Shown here in pieces: positions 18,590 through 27,618 of a stretch of DNA of 64,000 bases. The stretch is from Simiduia agarivorans SA1 = DSM 21679 (GTDB lineage Bacteria; Pseudomonadota; Gammaproteobacteria; Pseudomonadales; Cellvibrionaceae), in assembly GCF_000305785.2 (NCBI RefSeq), contig NC_018868.3, positions 2,960,270 through 3,024,269 on the forward strand, read 5' to 3'. Numbering within the stretch: the stretch's first letter is position 1; the number at the start of each line of letters is the position of its first letter. The notes under the pieces are model-generated. The model saw only the letters and a program-made list of their open reading frames with translations, made no database searches and had not been told where the DNA came from. Position numbers and translations under genes: made by a program.

Positions 18590-19270
18590 TTAGCGCGCTA
18601 ACAGCAGCTCTAACCGGCTGCCTACTTTTTGAGCGCGGTCGGCCACATCGCCAACCCAGTCAATGACTTTGTAAAGGAACATCACGTCCACCGGTGGCAT
18701 TTCGGCCTCCAGTTCGAACAGCGACGCCCGGATGGCGACTTCCATTTCGTCGGCCTGGTTCTCCAACCGGTCGAGCTCGCCGATCATGGTTTCCACGATG
18801 TCCAGCTCACGGCCGGCAAAGCCGGTTTCCAGCAGCTCGTCCAGCTCGTTGATGGCTTTCAGCGATTGTTCAACGGTGGTGACGGCCGCTTGCACGAAGG
18901 CAAGCATCTGATCGCCCAGGGCCTTGGGCAACTTCATCTTGCGCCCCAGCATGATGCCGGCGATGTCCTTGGCGCGGTTGGCAATGCGGTCCTGGCCGGC
19001 CAGCAGTTCCAGCAGGTCGGAACGCGGTACCGGCAAAAACAGGCTCTTGGGCAGATGCAGGCGCAGGTCTTTCTTCAGACTGTCAGCCTTGTTCTCCAGA
19101 CCGTGGATCTGTTGTTGGACCTTGTCGGCCTGGGCCCAGTCGTTGGCGATGACGGCTTCGAAGAAAGGGGTCAGGAGGCCGGCGGCCTCAGCCACCACGG
19201 CCATATGCTCTTGCATGGGCTTGATGGGGGATTTGCCAAACAGGATGGCGAATGGATTAGCACTGGGCAT
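18590..19270 (-). CDS. DUF47/PhoU-like phosphate transport regulator (TIGR00153 family)
   Basis: 226 residues, helical and highly charged, with the N-terminal N-P-F-A-I-L-F-G-K-S-P-I and the repeated E-x-x-A-D pattern (E-N-K-A-D-S-L-K-K-D-L and E-N-Q-A-D-E-M-E) seen in DUF47 proteins. These are two-bundle PhoU-like accessory proteins of Pit transporters and probably modulate transport. It is the first gene of the pair and shares its upstream region with the divergent gspE-like gene. Confidence 0.92.
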   Translation of the reverse strand: MPSANPFAILFGKSPIKPMQEHMAVVAEAAGLLTPFFEAVIANDWAQADKVQQQIHGLENKADSLKKDLRLHLPKSLFLPVPRSDLLELLAGQDRIANRAKDIAGIMLGRKMKLPKALGDQMLAFVQAAVTTVEQSLKAINELDELLETGFAGRELDIVETMIGELDRLENQADEMEVAIRASLFELEAEMPPVDVMFLYKVIDWVGDVADRAQKVGSRLELLLAR

Positions 19271-19296
19271 AGGTGTCTCCCGGTTAACGAGCGCGA

Positions 19297-19326
19297 ATTA
19301 TAAAGACAGGTGTGATCTGGGTCACG
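19297..19326. promoter_or_regulatory. candidate CRP/Vfr-type site overlapping the pit operon promoter
   Basis: TGTGATCTGGGTCACG at 19311-19326 matches the CRP half-sites TGTGA-N6-TCAC. On the minus strand TATAAT lies at 19302-19297, with a weak -35 (GTGACC) 17 bases upstream inside the CRP-like site. A bound regulator would therefore cover the -35 of the phosphate operon. It also lies about 110 bases upstream of the divergent gspE-like gene. Found by eye only. Confidence 0.4.
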
Positions 19327-19432
19327 CGCCAATTTCCGCGCCAGGCGCGCCGGCATGGGCGCTGCCAGTCCGCTGTGTTACATTCTGGAGGTTAGTGGCA
19401 GGTTTCGCCACGTGTTACGGGAATACAGGGAT

Positions 19433-21205
19433 ATGAATCAACTGGCTGCGCCAGACCGACCGTTAGAGCTGCGCAATATCCTGCTTGCGCTGGTGGAAGA
19501 CGGCATTATCACCCAAGGCGATGCCAATGTGCTGGGCGGCAGTCCGCTCTCGGGCAAGCAGCGCACCAAGAACCCGCTTTCCATCATCTGCAGTCGCAAA
19601 CTCATCGATCAGCGCACCGGGGGCAAGCCGCTGGACGGTGAGCGGTTGTCGCGCTGGCTGGCCGAACGGGCGCAGCTCGAGTGGTTCAATATTGACCCGT
19701 TGGAAATCAACGTGGCCAAAATCACCGAAGTGATGTCCTTCGCGTTTGCCCAGCGTCATAAAATTTTATGCGTAAAGGTCAAATCCGATGAGCTGGTAGT
19801 GGCCACCGCTGAGCCCTACGTCAATAACTGGGTAGAGCAGCTCACTCATACTGCGCGCAAACATATCACCAAAGTGATTGCCGATCCGGATGATATCGAG
19901 CGGTATACGGTCGAGTTTTATACCCTTGCCAAATCCATTTCCGGGGTCGGCAGTCAAACCGGCACATCGGCCGCCAACAACTTTGAGCAATTGCTGGAAG
20001 TGGGCGGCGCGCGCGACCCGGAAGCCAACGACCAGCACATCGTCAACATCGTGGACTGGCTGCTGCAGTACGCGTTTGAGCAGCGTGCCAGTGATATCCA
20101 CATTGAGCCGCGTCGCAACGTAGGGCGCATCCGTTTCCGCATCGATGGCGTTTTGCATCAGGTGTACGAGTTGCCCATGAATGTGACCACCGCGGTCACC
20201 TCGCGCCTGAAAGTGTTGGGCCGCATGAACGTAGCGGAAAAACGTAAGCCCCAGGACGGGCGCATCAAAACCAAAAGCCCGGATGGCAATGAAGTAGAAC
20301 TGCGTTTGTCTACGCTGCCTACGGCCTTCGGTGAAAAACTGGTGATGCGGATTTTCGATCCGGATGTGTTGTTGCGTTCTTTCGAACAACTTGGCTTGAT
20401 AGGCGATGACCTGGCCGCCTGGCAGGACATGCTGTCGCGTCCGAACGGCATTGTATTGGTGACCGGCCCCACCGGTTCCGGTAAAACCACCACGCTGTAT
20501 TCGTCCTTAAAACGCATTGCCACCGATGAGGTGAATGTCTCCACCATCGAAGATCCCATTGAAATGGTGGAAGACAGTTTCAATCAGACCCAGGTACAGC
20601 ACAATATCGGGCTGGATTTTGCCGCCGGTGTGCGCACGCTCATGCGTCAGGACCCGGACATTATCATGGTGGGTGAGATCCGCGACCTGGAAACCGCCGA
20701 GATGGCGATTCAGGCCTCGCTCACCGGTCACTTAGTGCTATCGACCCTGCACACCAATGACGCGCCGGCGGCGGTGGCGCGGATGGTAGACCTGGGTGTG
20801 CCGGCGTATCTGATCAAGGCCTCGGTGTTGGGCATTATGGCGCAACGTCTGGTGCGCACCCTGTGCCCGCACTGCAAAGAACCCGACGCGGTGGATCCCA
20901 ATGCCTGGCAACAATTGGTGGCGCCGTGGAAAGCTCCGGCGCCGGCAAAAATCTACAAGCCAGTGGGTTGTCTCGAATGTCGCAACACCGGCTATCTGGG
21001 CCGGGTGGCGATTTATGAAATCATGATTTTATCGGACTCGTTGAAAACCATGATCCGCGATGACGGCGATCTGATGGCGCTGCGCAAGCAGGCAGTTAAA
21101 GAGGGCATGCGCACGTTGCGATTGGCGGGCGCGCAAAAAGTGGGTGCCGGGCTCACCACCATTGAAGAAGTCATGCGGGTAGCGCCGGCGCCGGATCGGG
21201 ATTAA
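19433..21205 (+). CDS. GspE/PulE-type secretion or pilus ATPase
   Basis: 590 residues. An N-terminal T2SSE-N-like domain (about 60-170) precedes an ATPase domain with Walker A G-P-T-G-S-G-K-T-T-T (about 345-354), Asp box, Walker B D-P-D-I-I-M-V-G-E-I-R-D (about 406) and a His box. A C-x-x-C / C-x-x-C zinc motif (about 477 and 513) is typical of GspE and PilB. It powers assembly of a pilus or pseudopilus at the inner membrane. No other secretion or pilus gene is near, so GspE-like versus PilB-like cannot be settled. The ATG at 19433 is preferred over the longer frame from 19355. Confidence 0.9.
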   Translation: MNQLAAPDRPLELRNILLALVEDGIITQGDANVLGGSPLSGKQRTKNPLSIICSRKLIDQRTGGKPLDGERLSRWLAERAQLEWFNIDPLEINVAKITEVMSFAFAQRHKILCVKVKSDELVVATAEPYVNNWVEQLTHTARKHITKVIADPDDIERYTVEFYTLAKSISGVGSQTGTSAANNFEQLLEVGGARDPEANDQHIVNIVDWLLQYAFEQRASDIHIEPRRNVGRIRFRIDGVLHQVYELPMNVTTAVTSRLKVLGRMNVAEKRKPQDGRIKTKSPDGNEVELRLSTLPTAFGEKLVMRIFDPDVLLRSFEQLGLIGDDLAAWQDMLSRPNGIVLVTGPTGSGKTTTLYSSLKRIATDEVNVSTIEDPIEMVEDSFNQTQVQHNIGLDFAAGVRTLMRQDPDIIMVGEIRDLETAEMAIQASLTGHLVLSTLHTNDAPAAVARMVDLGVPAYLIKASVLGIMAQRLVRTLCPHCKEPDAVDPNAWQQLVAPWKAPAPAKIYKPVGCLECRNTGYLGRVAIYEIMILSDSLKTMIRDDGDLMALRKQAVKEGMRTLRLAGAQKVGAGLTTIEEVMRVAPAPDRD

Positions 21206-21264
21206 TGGTGAATCTAGAGTGATTTGAATCCGCGAAACCGATTAGCCCCACCAGTATTCCGTTG

Positions 21265-21628
21265 GTCTGGCTCCGCCCCACGTTTTCCCGCTCGACAATA
21301 CGTCCTGGTATTGACTCGCCGGGGCCTGCGGACACTATTTTGATTGCCGCTGCTGTGCTCATTTTTGTGACCAGCGAGGCATCGATCGCGTGGTGTAGCG
21401 TGCTACATAAGCGATTGATAACACAGTTGGACGCGAAAATGGGCGTAGCCCTGCGGGTTGCGGTTAAATAAGCGCCACTTGTCGTTGCGCGTTGCTTATT
21501 TGGAATGACCAAACTTCGCGCCTTGCGCCTAAACTGGCGCTTATTTAACCGCAACAGCGGTAACCAAAATAGTGTCCACAGGCCCAGGGCCGTCCCTGGC
21601 CTTTGCAAAACGTGGGGCGGAGCCAGAC
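21265..21628. repeat. nested inverted-repeat element, non-coding (MITE-like)
   Basis: A 502-base gap between the gspE-like gene and glnE is dominated by three nested inverted-repeat pairs. The outermost is a perfect 22-bp pair (21265-21286 with 21607-21628; starts GTCTGGCTCCGCCCC). The middle pair is about 34 bp with a few mismatches (21320-21353 with 21552-21585, contains GGACACTATTTTG). The inner pair is a perfect 21 bp (21457-21477 with 21535-21555, contains GCGGTTAAATAAGCGCC). About 100 unmatched bases sit in the left half (21354-21456). No ORF is convincing. It resembles a decayed miniature transposable element; no target duplication is evident. Confidence 0.8.
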
Positions 21629-21707
21629 AATCACGTTGGGTGCGAGTTTCCGCGACAAGGAAACTTTTAGTGCAAATTTTTCTCTTTCTACCATTTTGGC
21701 AGTGTTT

Positions 21708-24575
21708 ATGAACCAGCCTGCAATTGATACCCGTCTGGTGCCTGGCGAGCTGTCGCCTTTGCATCAGAATATCGCTATTCCTCACACCGACCTGCCGGAT
21801 ACTCCTCAGCTCAGGCGCTTGTTACTGGCGTCGGATTTTGCGGCGGAAAAACTTGCGCGCTTCCCGCACTGGTGGCCGGCTATTGCCGCAGATGCGCCGG
21901 TGGATTATGCCGCGCTGTTGTCTGATATGGTCGCGGGCTGCGACAGCGAAGAAAAATTTCATCAGGCACTGCGTTGGTTCCGCCACCAGCATCTCATTCG
22001 GCTGATCTATCGCGAATGCAATGGTCTGGACAGTCTGGCAGACACCACGGCGGCACTGACTGAATTGGCCAGCCAGATGATTGCGGCATCGCTCGCCTGG
22101 CATTACCCCCGGTTGTGTACACAGCTGGGCGCGCCTGTGGGTCGCCACTCCGGGCGGACACAACCTTTGGTGGTGCTGGGTATGGGCAAGTTGGGCGCGT
22201 GGGAGTTGAATCTTTCGTCCGATATCGACCTGATTTTTGCCTTTCCCGAATCTGGCTCCACCCATAGCGAACGCCAGTTGGATAACCAACAGTTTTTTAC
22301 CCGTCTGGGTCAGAAACTCATCGCCAGTCTGGATACGGTCACCGTTGATGGCTTTGCGTTCCGGGTGGATATGCGATTGCGTCCGCACGGGGATTCGGGC
22401 GCGCTGGTATCCAACTTCAACGCCATCGAAGACTATTACCAGACCCAGGGTCGGGATTGGGAGCGCTTCGCCATGATCAAGGCGCGGCCCGTGGCCTGGG
22501 TGGGCGAGGGTGGCGCGCAGGCCGCCGACGAACTGATGGCCCTGCTCACGCCGTTTACCTATCGCAAATACGTGGATTTTTCCGCGTTTGATTCCCTGCG
22601 CGATATGAAAAACCTGATCAACCGCGAGGTGCACCGCAAGGGTTTACAGGATGATGTGAAGCTGGGCGCCGGTGGCATCCGCGAGTTGGAATTTATCGGC
22701 CAGGCGTTCCAGTTGATCCGCGGTGGGCGCGACCCGGAATTGCGCGAACGCCGGGTGCTGCCGCTGCTGGCGTTGCTGGCCGAGTGGGATCTGATCCCCG
22801 CCGCGACGCAAACAGCACTCAGCCAGGCCTATGCCTTTTTGCGTCACGCCGAGCACCTGATACAGGCGCAACAGGATCGCCAGACCCAGCAGCTGCCGCA
22901 GGATGACGCGCTGCGCGATCGCCTGGCGCTGGCGATGGGTTTTCCGCATTGGGACGATTTCTGGCAGGCGCTTGAACAGCACCGGGCGCTGGTGCATCAG
23001 GAATTCCGCGCGGTGATCAGCAGCCCCGATGACGAGGAAGAAGCCGCCGAGGAAGTGGATATCCAGCATTGGGCCAGTTTTCTGGCCGCCCTGCCCGAGC
23101 AGGCGGTGGCTGAAAGCTGGATTGCCGAACAGGGCTTTGATGACCCGGCGGGTGTATACAAGCATCTGCAGGACCTCTATAGCCAGCGCGCCGTGAGCCT
23201 GATGCAAGCCCAGGGGCGCGAGCGGCTGGATCGGTTTATGCCACGGCTGATGGCGTTGTTGGCGGATCAGGCGCCGCAGCTGGAAACCTTCATCCGGGTG
23301 TTGAAGCTGGTGATCGCCGTCCTGCGCCGCTCCGCCTATCTGGTGTTGTTGATTGAAAACCCGGCCGCCATGGCGCAGCTGGTGAGCCTGTGCGGCGCCA
23401 GCCCCTGGATTGCCGACCAGTTGGCGCGCCACCCGGCGCTGCTCGATGAACTGCTGGATGTGCGCAGCCTCTATTCACCGCCCGATCGCACCCAATTGGC
23501 CGACGAGCTGCGCCAGGCCACCCTGCGCATCAACCGCGATGACCAGGAAGCCCAGATGGAGGCATTGCGCTATTTCCGCCTTGCCCATGGCCTGCGTGTT
23601 GCTGCCAGCGAGGTTGCCGGCGTGCTACCTCTAATGAAAGTGAGTGATTACTTAACCTGGCTGGCGGAAGCGATTCTGGAGTATGTGCAGCAATTGGCGT
23701 GGGAGGAAACGGTGGCCCGCCATGGCTTCCCCACCCGTGCAGGCCAACCGGTTGAAGCGCCGGAATTCTGCGTGGTGGGTTACGGCAAGCTGGGTGGCAT
23801 CGAGTTGGGCCATGGCTCGGATCTGGATCTGGTGTTTGTCCACAACACAGAGCTTACGGGTTACACCACCGGCGAGCGCTCTATCGATAACCAGAGTTTT
23901 TATATCCGCATGGGTCAGAAGATGATCCACATTCTCAATACCCAGACAGTCTCGGGCCAGTTATACGAGGTGGACATGCGGCTGAGGCCCTCGGGCAATT
24001 CCGGTCTGTTGGTGACATCATTGTCGGCTTTTGAAAAGTACCAGCGCGGCGAAGCCTGGACCTGGGAGCAGCAGGCGCTGGTGCGCGCGCGCGCCATCTG
24101 CGGCTCGGCCGACCTGATGGCGGCCTTTGAAGCCTTGCGGTTGGCGCTGCTGTGCGTGCCCCGGGATCTGGAAAAACTGGCCGCCGATGTGGTGCAAATG
24201 CGGGAAAAAATGCGCCAGAGTCTGGGATCTGGCAATAAAGCCGGCTTCCATCTCAAGCAGGATGCCGGTGGTATCGTCGACATTGAATTTATGGTTCAAT
24301 ACGCGGCTTTAGCTTGGGCCCACCAAGTGCCGGCGCTGGTGCGATACTCGGACAACATTCGCATTCTCGGCTGTCTGGAAGATGCTGATCTGTTGGCTGC
24401 CACCGATGTGGCCAACCTGATCACCGCCTACAAAGCCTACCGATCAACGGGTCATGCCCTGGCGCTACAACGCCAGTCTGTCACCCTTGAGGACAGCCAA
24501 TTCCGTACCGAGCGCAAAGCCGTAGAAGATCTATGGCAACGGTTATTTGGGGCTCTTGGCAATCAGGATAAATAA
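21708..24575 (+). CDS. glnE: glutamine synthetase adenylyltransferase/deadenylase
   Basis: 955 residues, the normal length. It controls glutamine synthetase by adding and removing AMP. There are two homologous nucleotidyltransferase domains. The first has G-M-G-K-L-G-A-W-E-L-N-L-S-S-D-I-D-L-I-F (D-x-D near 166-168). The second has G-Y-G-K-L-G-G-I-E-L-G-H-G-S-D-L-D-L-V-F (near 702). Each is followed by R-L-R-P and helical regulatory domains. The ATG at 21708 gives the family N terminus; the frame is open upstream into the inverted-repeat element but that extension is not family-like. The ribosome site is weak. Confidence 0.96.
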   Translation: MNQPAIDTRLVPGELSPLHQNIAIPHTDLPDTPQLRRLLLASDFAAEKLARFPHWWPAIAADAPVDYAALLSDMVAGCDSEEKFHQALRWFRHQHLIRLIYRECNGLDSLADTTAALTELASQMIAASLAWHYPRLCTQLGAPVGRHSGRTQPLVVLGMGKLGAWELNLSSDIDLIFAFPESGSTHSERQLDNQQFFTRLGQKLIASLDTVTVDGFAFRVDMRLRPHGDSGALVSNFNAIEDYYQTQGRDWERFAMIKARPVAWVGEGGAQAADELMALLTPFTYRKYVDFSAFDSLRDMKNLINREVHRKGLQDDVKLGAGGIRELEFIGQAFQLIRGGRDPELRERRVLPLLALLAEWDLIPAATQTALSQAYAFLRHAEHLIQAQQDRQTQQLPQDDALRDRLALAMGFPHWDDFWQALEQHRALVHQEFRAVISSPDDEEEAAEEVDIQHWASFLAALPEQAVAESWIAEQGFDDPAGVYKHLQDLYSQRAVSLMQAQGRERLDRFMPRLMALLADQAPQLETFIRVLKLVIAVLRRSAYLVLLIENPAAMAQLVSLCGASPWIADQLARHPALLDELLDVRSLYSPPDRTQLADELRQATLRINRDDQEAQMEALRYFRLAHGLRVAASEVAGVLPLMKVSDYLTWLAEAILEYVQQLAWEETVARHGFPTRAGQPVEAPEFCVVGYGKLGGIELGHGSDLDLVFVHNTELTGYTTGERSIDNQSFYIRMGQKMIHILNTQTVSGQLYEVDMRLRPSGNSGLLVTSLSAFEKYQRGEAWTWEQQALVRARAICGSADLMAAFEALRLALLCVPRDLEKLAADVVQMREKMRQSLGSGNKAGFHLKQDAGGIVDIEFMVQYAALAWAHQVPALVRYSDNIRILGCLEDADLLAATDVANLITAYKAYRSTGHALALQRQSVTLEDSQFRTERKAVEDLWQRLFGALGNQDK

Positions 24576-24635
24576 TCTGAACTTTGCCGGGGTTCCATGG
24601 GTCCACCGAGACCAACGAAGTACAGGAGTAGGCTT

Positions 24636-25565
24636 ATGAATTTTGCTGACCGCGACGGCGTCATCTGGCTGGATGGCGAACTCGTTCCCTGGCGCGATGC
24701 CCGTGTGCACGTGCTGACCCACACCCTGCATTACGGCATGGGGGTGTTTGAGGGCGTGCGCGCCTACCACACCGAATCCAGCGGCACCGCGATTTTCAAG
24801 CTGAAAGAGCATACCGATCGCCTGTTCCGCTCAGCCCACATCATGCGCATGAACATGCCATTCAGTAAAGATGAGCTCAATGCCGCACAAAAAGCGGTGG
24901 TGCGCGAAAACGGCCTGAAAGAAGCCTACCTGCGCCCCATGGCGTTCTTGGGTTCAGAGGGTATGGGGCTGCGCGCCGACAAGCTCCAGACGCACGTGAT
25001 GGTCGCCGCCTGGGAGTGGCCTTCCTACATGTCGCCGGAAGCGCGCGAGCAGGGCATCAAAATCCGTACATCCAGTTATACCCGCCACCATGTGAATATC
25101 ACCATGTGTAAGGCCAAGGCCAACGGGAACTACATCAACTCCATGCTGGCCCTGCGCGAGGCACTGGATGCGGGCTGTGAAGAAGCGCTGTTGCTGGATA
25201 ACGAAGGTTATGTGGCCGAAGGCAGCGGTGAAAACTTCTTTATGGTGCGCGATGGCATCATTTATACGCCCGAGCTCACCAGCTGCCTGGATGGCATTAC
25301 CCGCGCCACGATTTTCCAGCTGGCGGCAGAAGCCGGCTACACTATCAGGGAAAAACGCATCACCCGCGACGAGGTGTATGTGGCTGACGAAGCGTTTTTT
25401 ACCGGCACCGCCGCTGAAGTGTTGCCCATTCGCGAGCACGATGGCCGGGTCATTGGTGCCGGCAAGCGCGGTCCGGTGACGACTATACTGCAACAAATGT
25501 ATTTCGATGCGGTCAAAGGGGTGGGTAACAAGCACCCTGAGTGGTTGGCGCCAGTCAGCGAATAG
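24636..25565 (+). CDS. ilvE: branched-chain amino acid aminotransferase
   Basis: PLP enzyme of fold type IV doing the last step of leucine, isoleucine and valine synthesis. 309 residues. Visible features are H-T-L-H-Y-G-M-G-V-F-E-G-V-R near residue 30, C-K-A-K-A-N-G-N-Y-I-N-S with the PLP lysine, and L-D-N-E-G-Y-V-A-E-G-S-G-E-N-F-F. AGGAG precedes the ATG at 24636. It sits 60 bases after glnE and is closed by its own hairpin terminator. Confidence 0.97.
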   Translation: MNFADRDGVIWLDGELVPWRDARVHVLTHTLHYGMGVFEGVRAYHTESSGTAIFKLKEHTDRLFRSAHIMRMNMPFSKDELNAAQKAVVRENGLKEAYLRPMAFLGSEGMGLRADKLQTHVMVAAWEWPSYMSPEAREQGIKIRTSSYTRHHVNITMCKAKANGNYINSMLALREALDAGCEEALLLDNEGYVAEGSGENFFMVRDGIIYTPELTSCLDGITRATIFQLAAEAGYTIREKRITRDEVYVADEAFFTGTAAEVLPIREHDGRVIGAGKRGPVTTILQQMYFDAVKGVGNKHPEWLAPVSE

Positions 25566-25568
25566 ACA

Positions 25569-25594
25569 AGGGGCGGCCGGGGCCGCCCTTTCTT
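25569..25594 (+). terminator. terminator after ilvE
   Basis: GGGCGGCC-GG-GGCCGCCC followed by TTTCTT, directly after the ilvE stop and 20 bases before the glycosyltransferase start. Confidence 0.8.
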
Positions 25595-25616
25595 CATTAA
25601 GGCACTTTAATTTCTG

Positions 25617-26741
25617 ATGGATATTGCGTTAACCATTTACCGCTACGCCCCTTACGAAGGGCATGCGCGGCACTGCCTTAACATTGCGCGCGAGTTGGCT
25701 GCCCGGGGCCATGCCGTGCGCATTTACAGTATGCAGTGGGTCGGTGACAAGCCGGATAATCTGCGCTTTGTTCAGGTGCCGGTAAAAAGCAAAGTGCCCG
25801 AAGAGCGCAACGAGTTTTTTCATCGCTGGGTTAAAGCCCACATGGCAAAATTCCCGGTACAGCTGACCGTGGGCTTCAACAAAATGGCCGGTCTGGATGT
25901 GTGTCTGGTGACGGAAGGCTGTTATCGCGCACAGGTGGCTGAAAGCCGTAACTGGGTTTATAAAATGTCCGCCGCCTACCAGTTCTGGAGCGGCTGCGAG
26001 GACGCCGTCTTTGGTGATGACAGCAAAACCCAGATTTTGCTGATGTCGGGCGCGCAGCGCGCCATCTTCGCCAATCAATTCCCCAATGCGGTCAAACGCA
26101 TGCATTTGTTGCCGCCGGGCGTTACCCGCGACCGCAAAGCCACCGCCGAAAGCGAGCTCTACAAAATGGGGTTCCGGCGCGAACACAATATCAAAAGCGA
26201 GCACCTGGTGCTGTTGGCGGTCATGACGCGGTTTAAGCGTCAGGGCCTGGACCGCTTGGTAGAAGCGGTGGGTGCACTGCCCGACGCGTTAAAACACCGG
26301 GTCAAACTCTGGATAGTGGGTAATGATACGCCCGATGATTATCTGCGTCGGGCACACGAACTCGGTGTGGCTGAGCGCATGGTGTTTTTCGGCGGGCGTG
26401 AAGATGTGCCTGTGTTCATGCAAAGCGCGGATTTGTTGGTGCATCCGGCCCATCAGGACATGACGGCTACTGTGCTGTTGGAAGCGATGGCCGCCGGTTT
26501 GCCGGTGCTTTGTACCACCACCTGCGGCTATGCGCCGCTGGTTAAAAATGCCCGTGGGGGTCTGGTGGCCAGTTACCCCTATTCGCAAGCCGAGTTCAAC
26601 CAATTATTACTGCGTGCATTGGAATCCGATGAACGTATGGAGTGGGGTATCAACGCCTTGGAATTTACCGACAGCCGCGATATCTATTCATTGGCGCACC
26701 GGGCCGCGGACCTGGTTGAAGCCGCTGTGCGCGACCGCTGA
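25617..26741 (+). CDS. GT4 glycosyltransferase, WaaG-like (LPS core)
   Basis: 374 residues with a GT-B fold. The N-terminal half reads I-Y-R-Y-A-P-Y-E-G-H-A-R-H-C-L-N-I-A. The C-terminal GT4 domain has V-H-P-A-H-Q-D-M-T-A-T-V-L-L-E-A-M-A-A-G-L-P-V-L, close to WaaG, which adds glucose to heptose II of the LPS inner core. The E-x7-E-type motif of GT4 enzymes appears with D in place of the first E. It heads a run of LPS genes reaching to hldE. Exact donor and acceptor are uncertain. Confidence 0.88.
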   Translation: MDIALTIYRYAPYEGHARHCLNIARELAARGHAVRIYSMQWVGDKPDNLRFVQVPVKSKVPEERNEFFHRWVKAHMAKFPVQLTVGFNKMAGLDVCLVTEGCYRAQVAESRNWVYKMSAAYQFWSGCEDAVFGDDSKTQILLMSGAQRAIFANQFPNAVKRMHLLPPGVTRDRKATAESELYKMGFRREHNIKSEHLVLLAVMTRFKRQGLDRLVEAVGALPDALKHRVKLWIVGNDTPDDYLRRAHELGVAERMVFFGGREDVPVFMQSADLLVHPAHQDMTATVLLEAMAAGLPVLCTTTCGYAPLVKNARGGLVASYPYSQAEFNQLLLRALESDERMEWGINALEFTDSRDIYSLAHRAADLVEAAVRDR

Positions 26742-26751
26742 GTTAACGGCT

Positions 26752-27498
26752 ATGTTTCAATGTGAAAAATCTCTGCAAACCCTGCTTCAGAAGCTGCACC
26801 TGCAGGATGCGGCGCGCCTGTGGGACTATTGCGCGCGGCAATTGCATTTTTCACCGGCGCACGGAGAGTCGGCCAAGAAAACCGGTGAACTCAATTTTGG
26901 TGACGACGCCGGGCCTTTGTTCCGCGTGTACATCAGCCAGAATCAATTGCAGCGTAAAGGCTGGTTGTTTCAACAGGCGCCGCGGTTGAGAGAGCATTAT
27001 CAGAATTATTTATTGTGTGAAGCGCGCGGTATCGCCACCCGGCCGGCAGTGTGTTACGCCGAGGACAAGATGGCCGCTCAGGACAGCTGGCGATCCGTCA
27101 TGGTGGTGGCGCTGGATAGTCTCTATGTCACCAGTCAGTCCCTGCAAAAACACTGGACCGAGCAGAATCTGGAGCAGCGCAAGCCGATCTTGCAGGCATT
27201 TGCCAACCAACTCAATCAACTGCACAAATGCCGCCTGGCGCACCACAATCTTCACCCGGTTAATCTGTTAATCCAAACCGGGTCGCTCACTACCTGCCTG
27301 GATCAGATTGAACACCTTGGCTATCAATGGCGCTCGGTGGTGGCCAGTGTGAATGATCTGGCGACTTTTTTGTCGGGCATGCCGTGTTTTGACGCCGCCG
27401 ATACGGAATTTTTTCTGCAACAATACTGGCGCGACTGCAATCTGGGGCTGACCTATCAGGGCTTGCGCCAGCGAGTACTGGCGCAGTTGGCGCACTGA
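26752..27498 (+). CDS. InaA/WaaP-like lipopolysaccharide kinase family protein
   Basis: 248 residues with a protein-kinase-like fold. The catalytic-loop equivalent reads H-H-N-L-H-P-V-N-L-L-I (residues 164-174), matching H-G-D-L-H-P-x-N-I-L of Kdo/heptose kinases except that the catalytic Asp is Asn (N166). A later C-L-D-Q-I-E-H-L gives D184 in the metal-binding position. It starts 10 bases after the WaaG-like gene, so it probably acts on the LPS inner core. The Asp-to-Asn change may mean altered or lost activity. The start codon fits the operon spacing; ribosome-site support is weak. Confidence 0.75.
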   Translation: MFQCEKSLQTLLQKLHLQDAARLWDYCARQLHFSPAHGESAKKTGELNFGDDAGPLFRVYISQNQLQRKGWLFQQAPRLREHYQNYLLCEARGIATRPAVCYAEDKMAAQDSWRSVMVVALDSLYVTSQSLQKHWTEQNLEQRKPILQAFANQLNQLHKCRLAHHNLHPVNLLIQTGSLTTCLDQIEHLGYQWRSVVASVNDLATFLSGMPCFDAADTEFFLQQYWRDCNLGLTYQGLRQRVLAQLAH

Positions 27499-27618
27499 TC
27501 GGCCTGTGCGCCCGCACAAGCCGGAAGATTGTGCCATTGCACTTGAAACGTATCGCACCACGTGCTGTGTGAACCGTAATTTCCGACTGAAAACCCTCTG
27601 CTCAATCAGGACGTTTAG

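Noticed and set aside
21457..21555. Possible integron attC site (GTTAAAT ... ATTTAAC)
   Set aside because: The 7-base cores fit GTTRRRY/RYYYAAC but in the opposite order from attC, and no integrase or cassette array is present.
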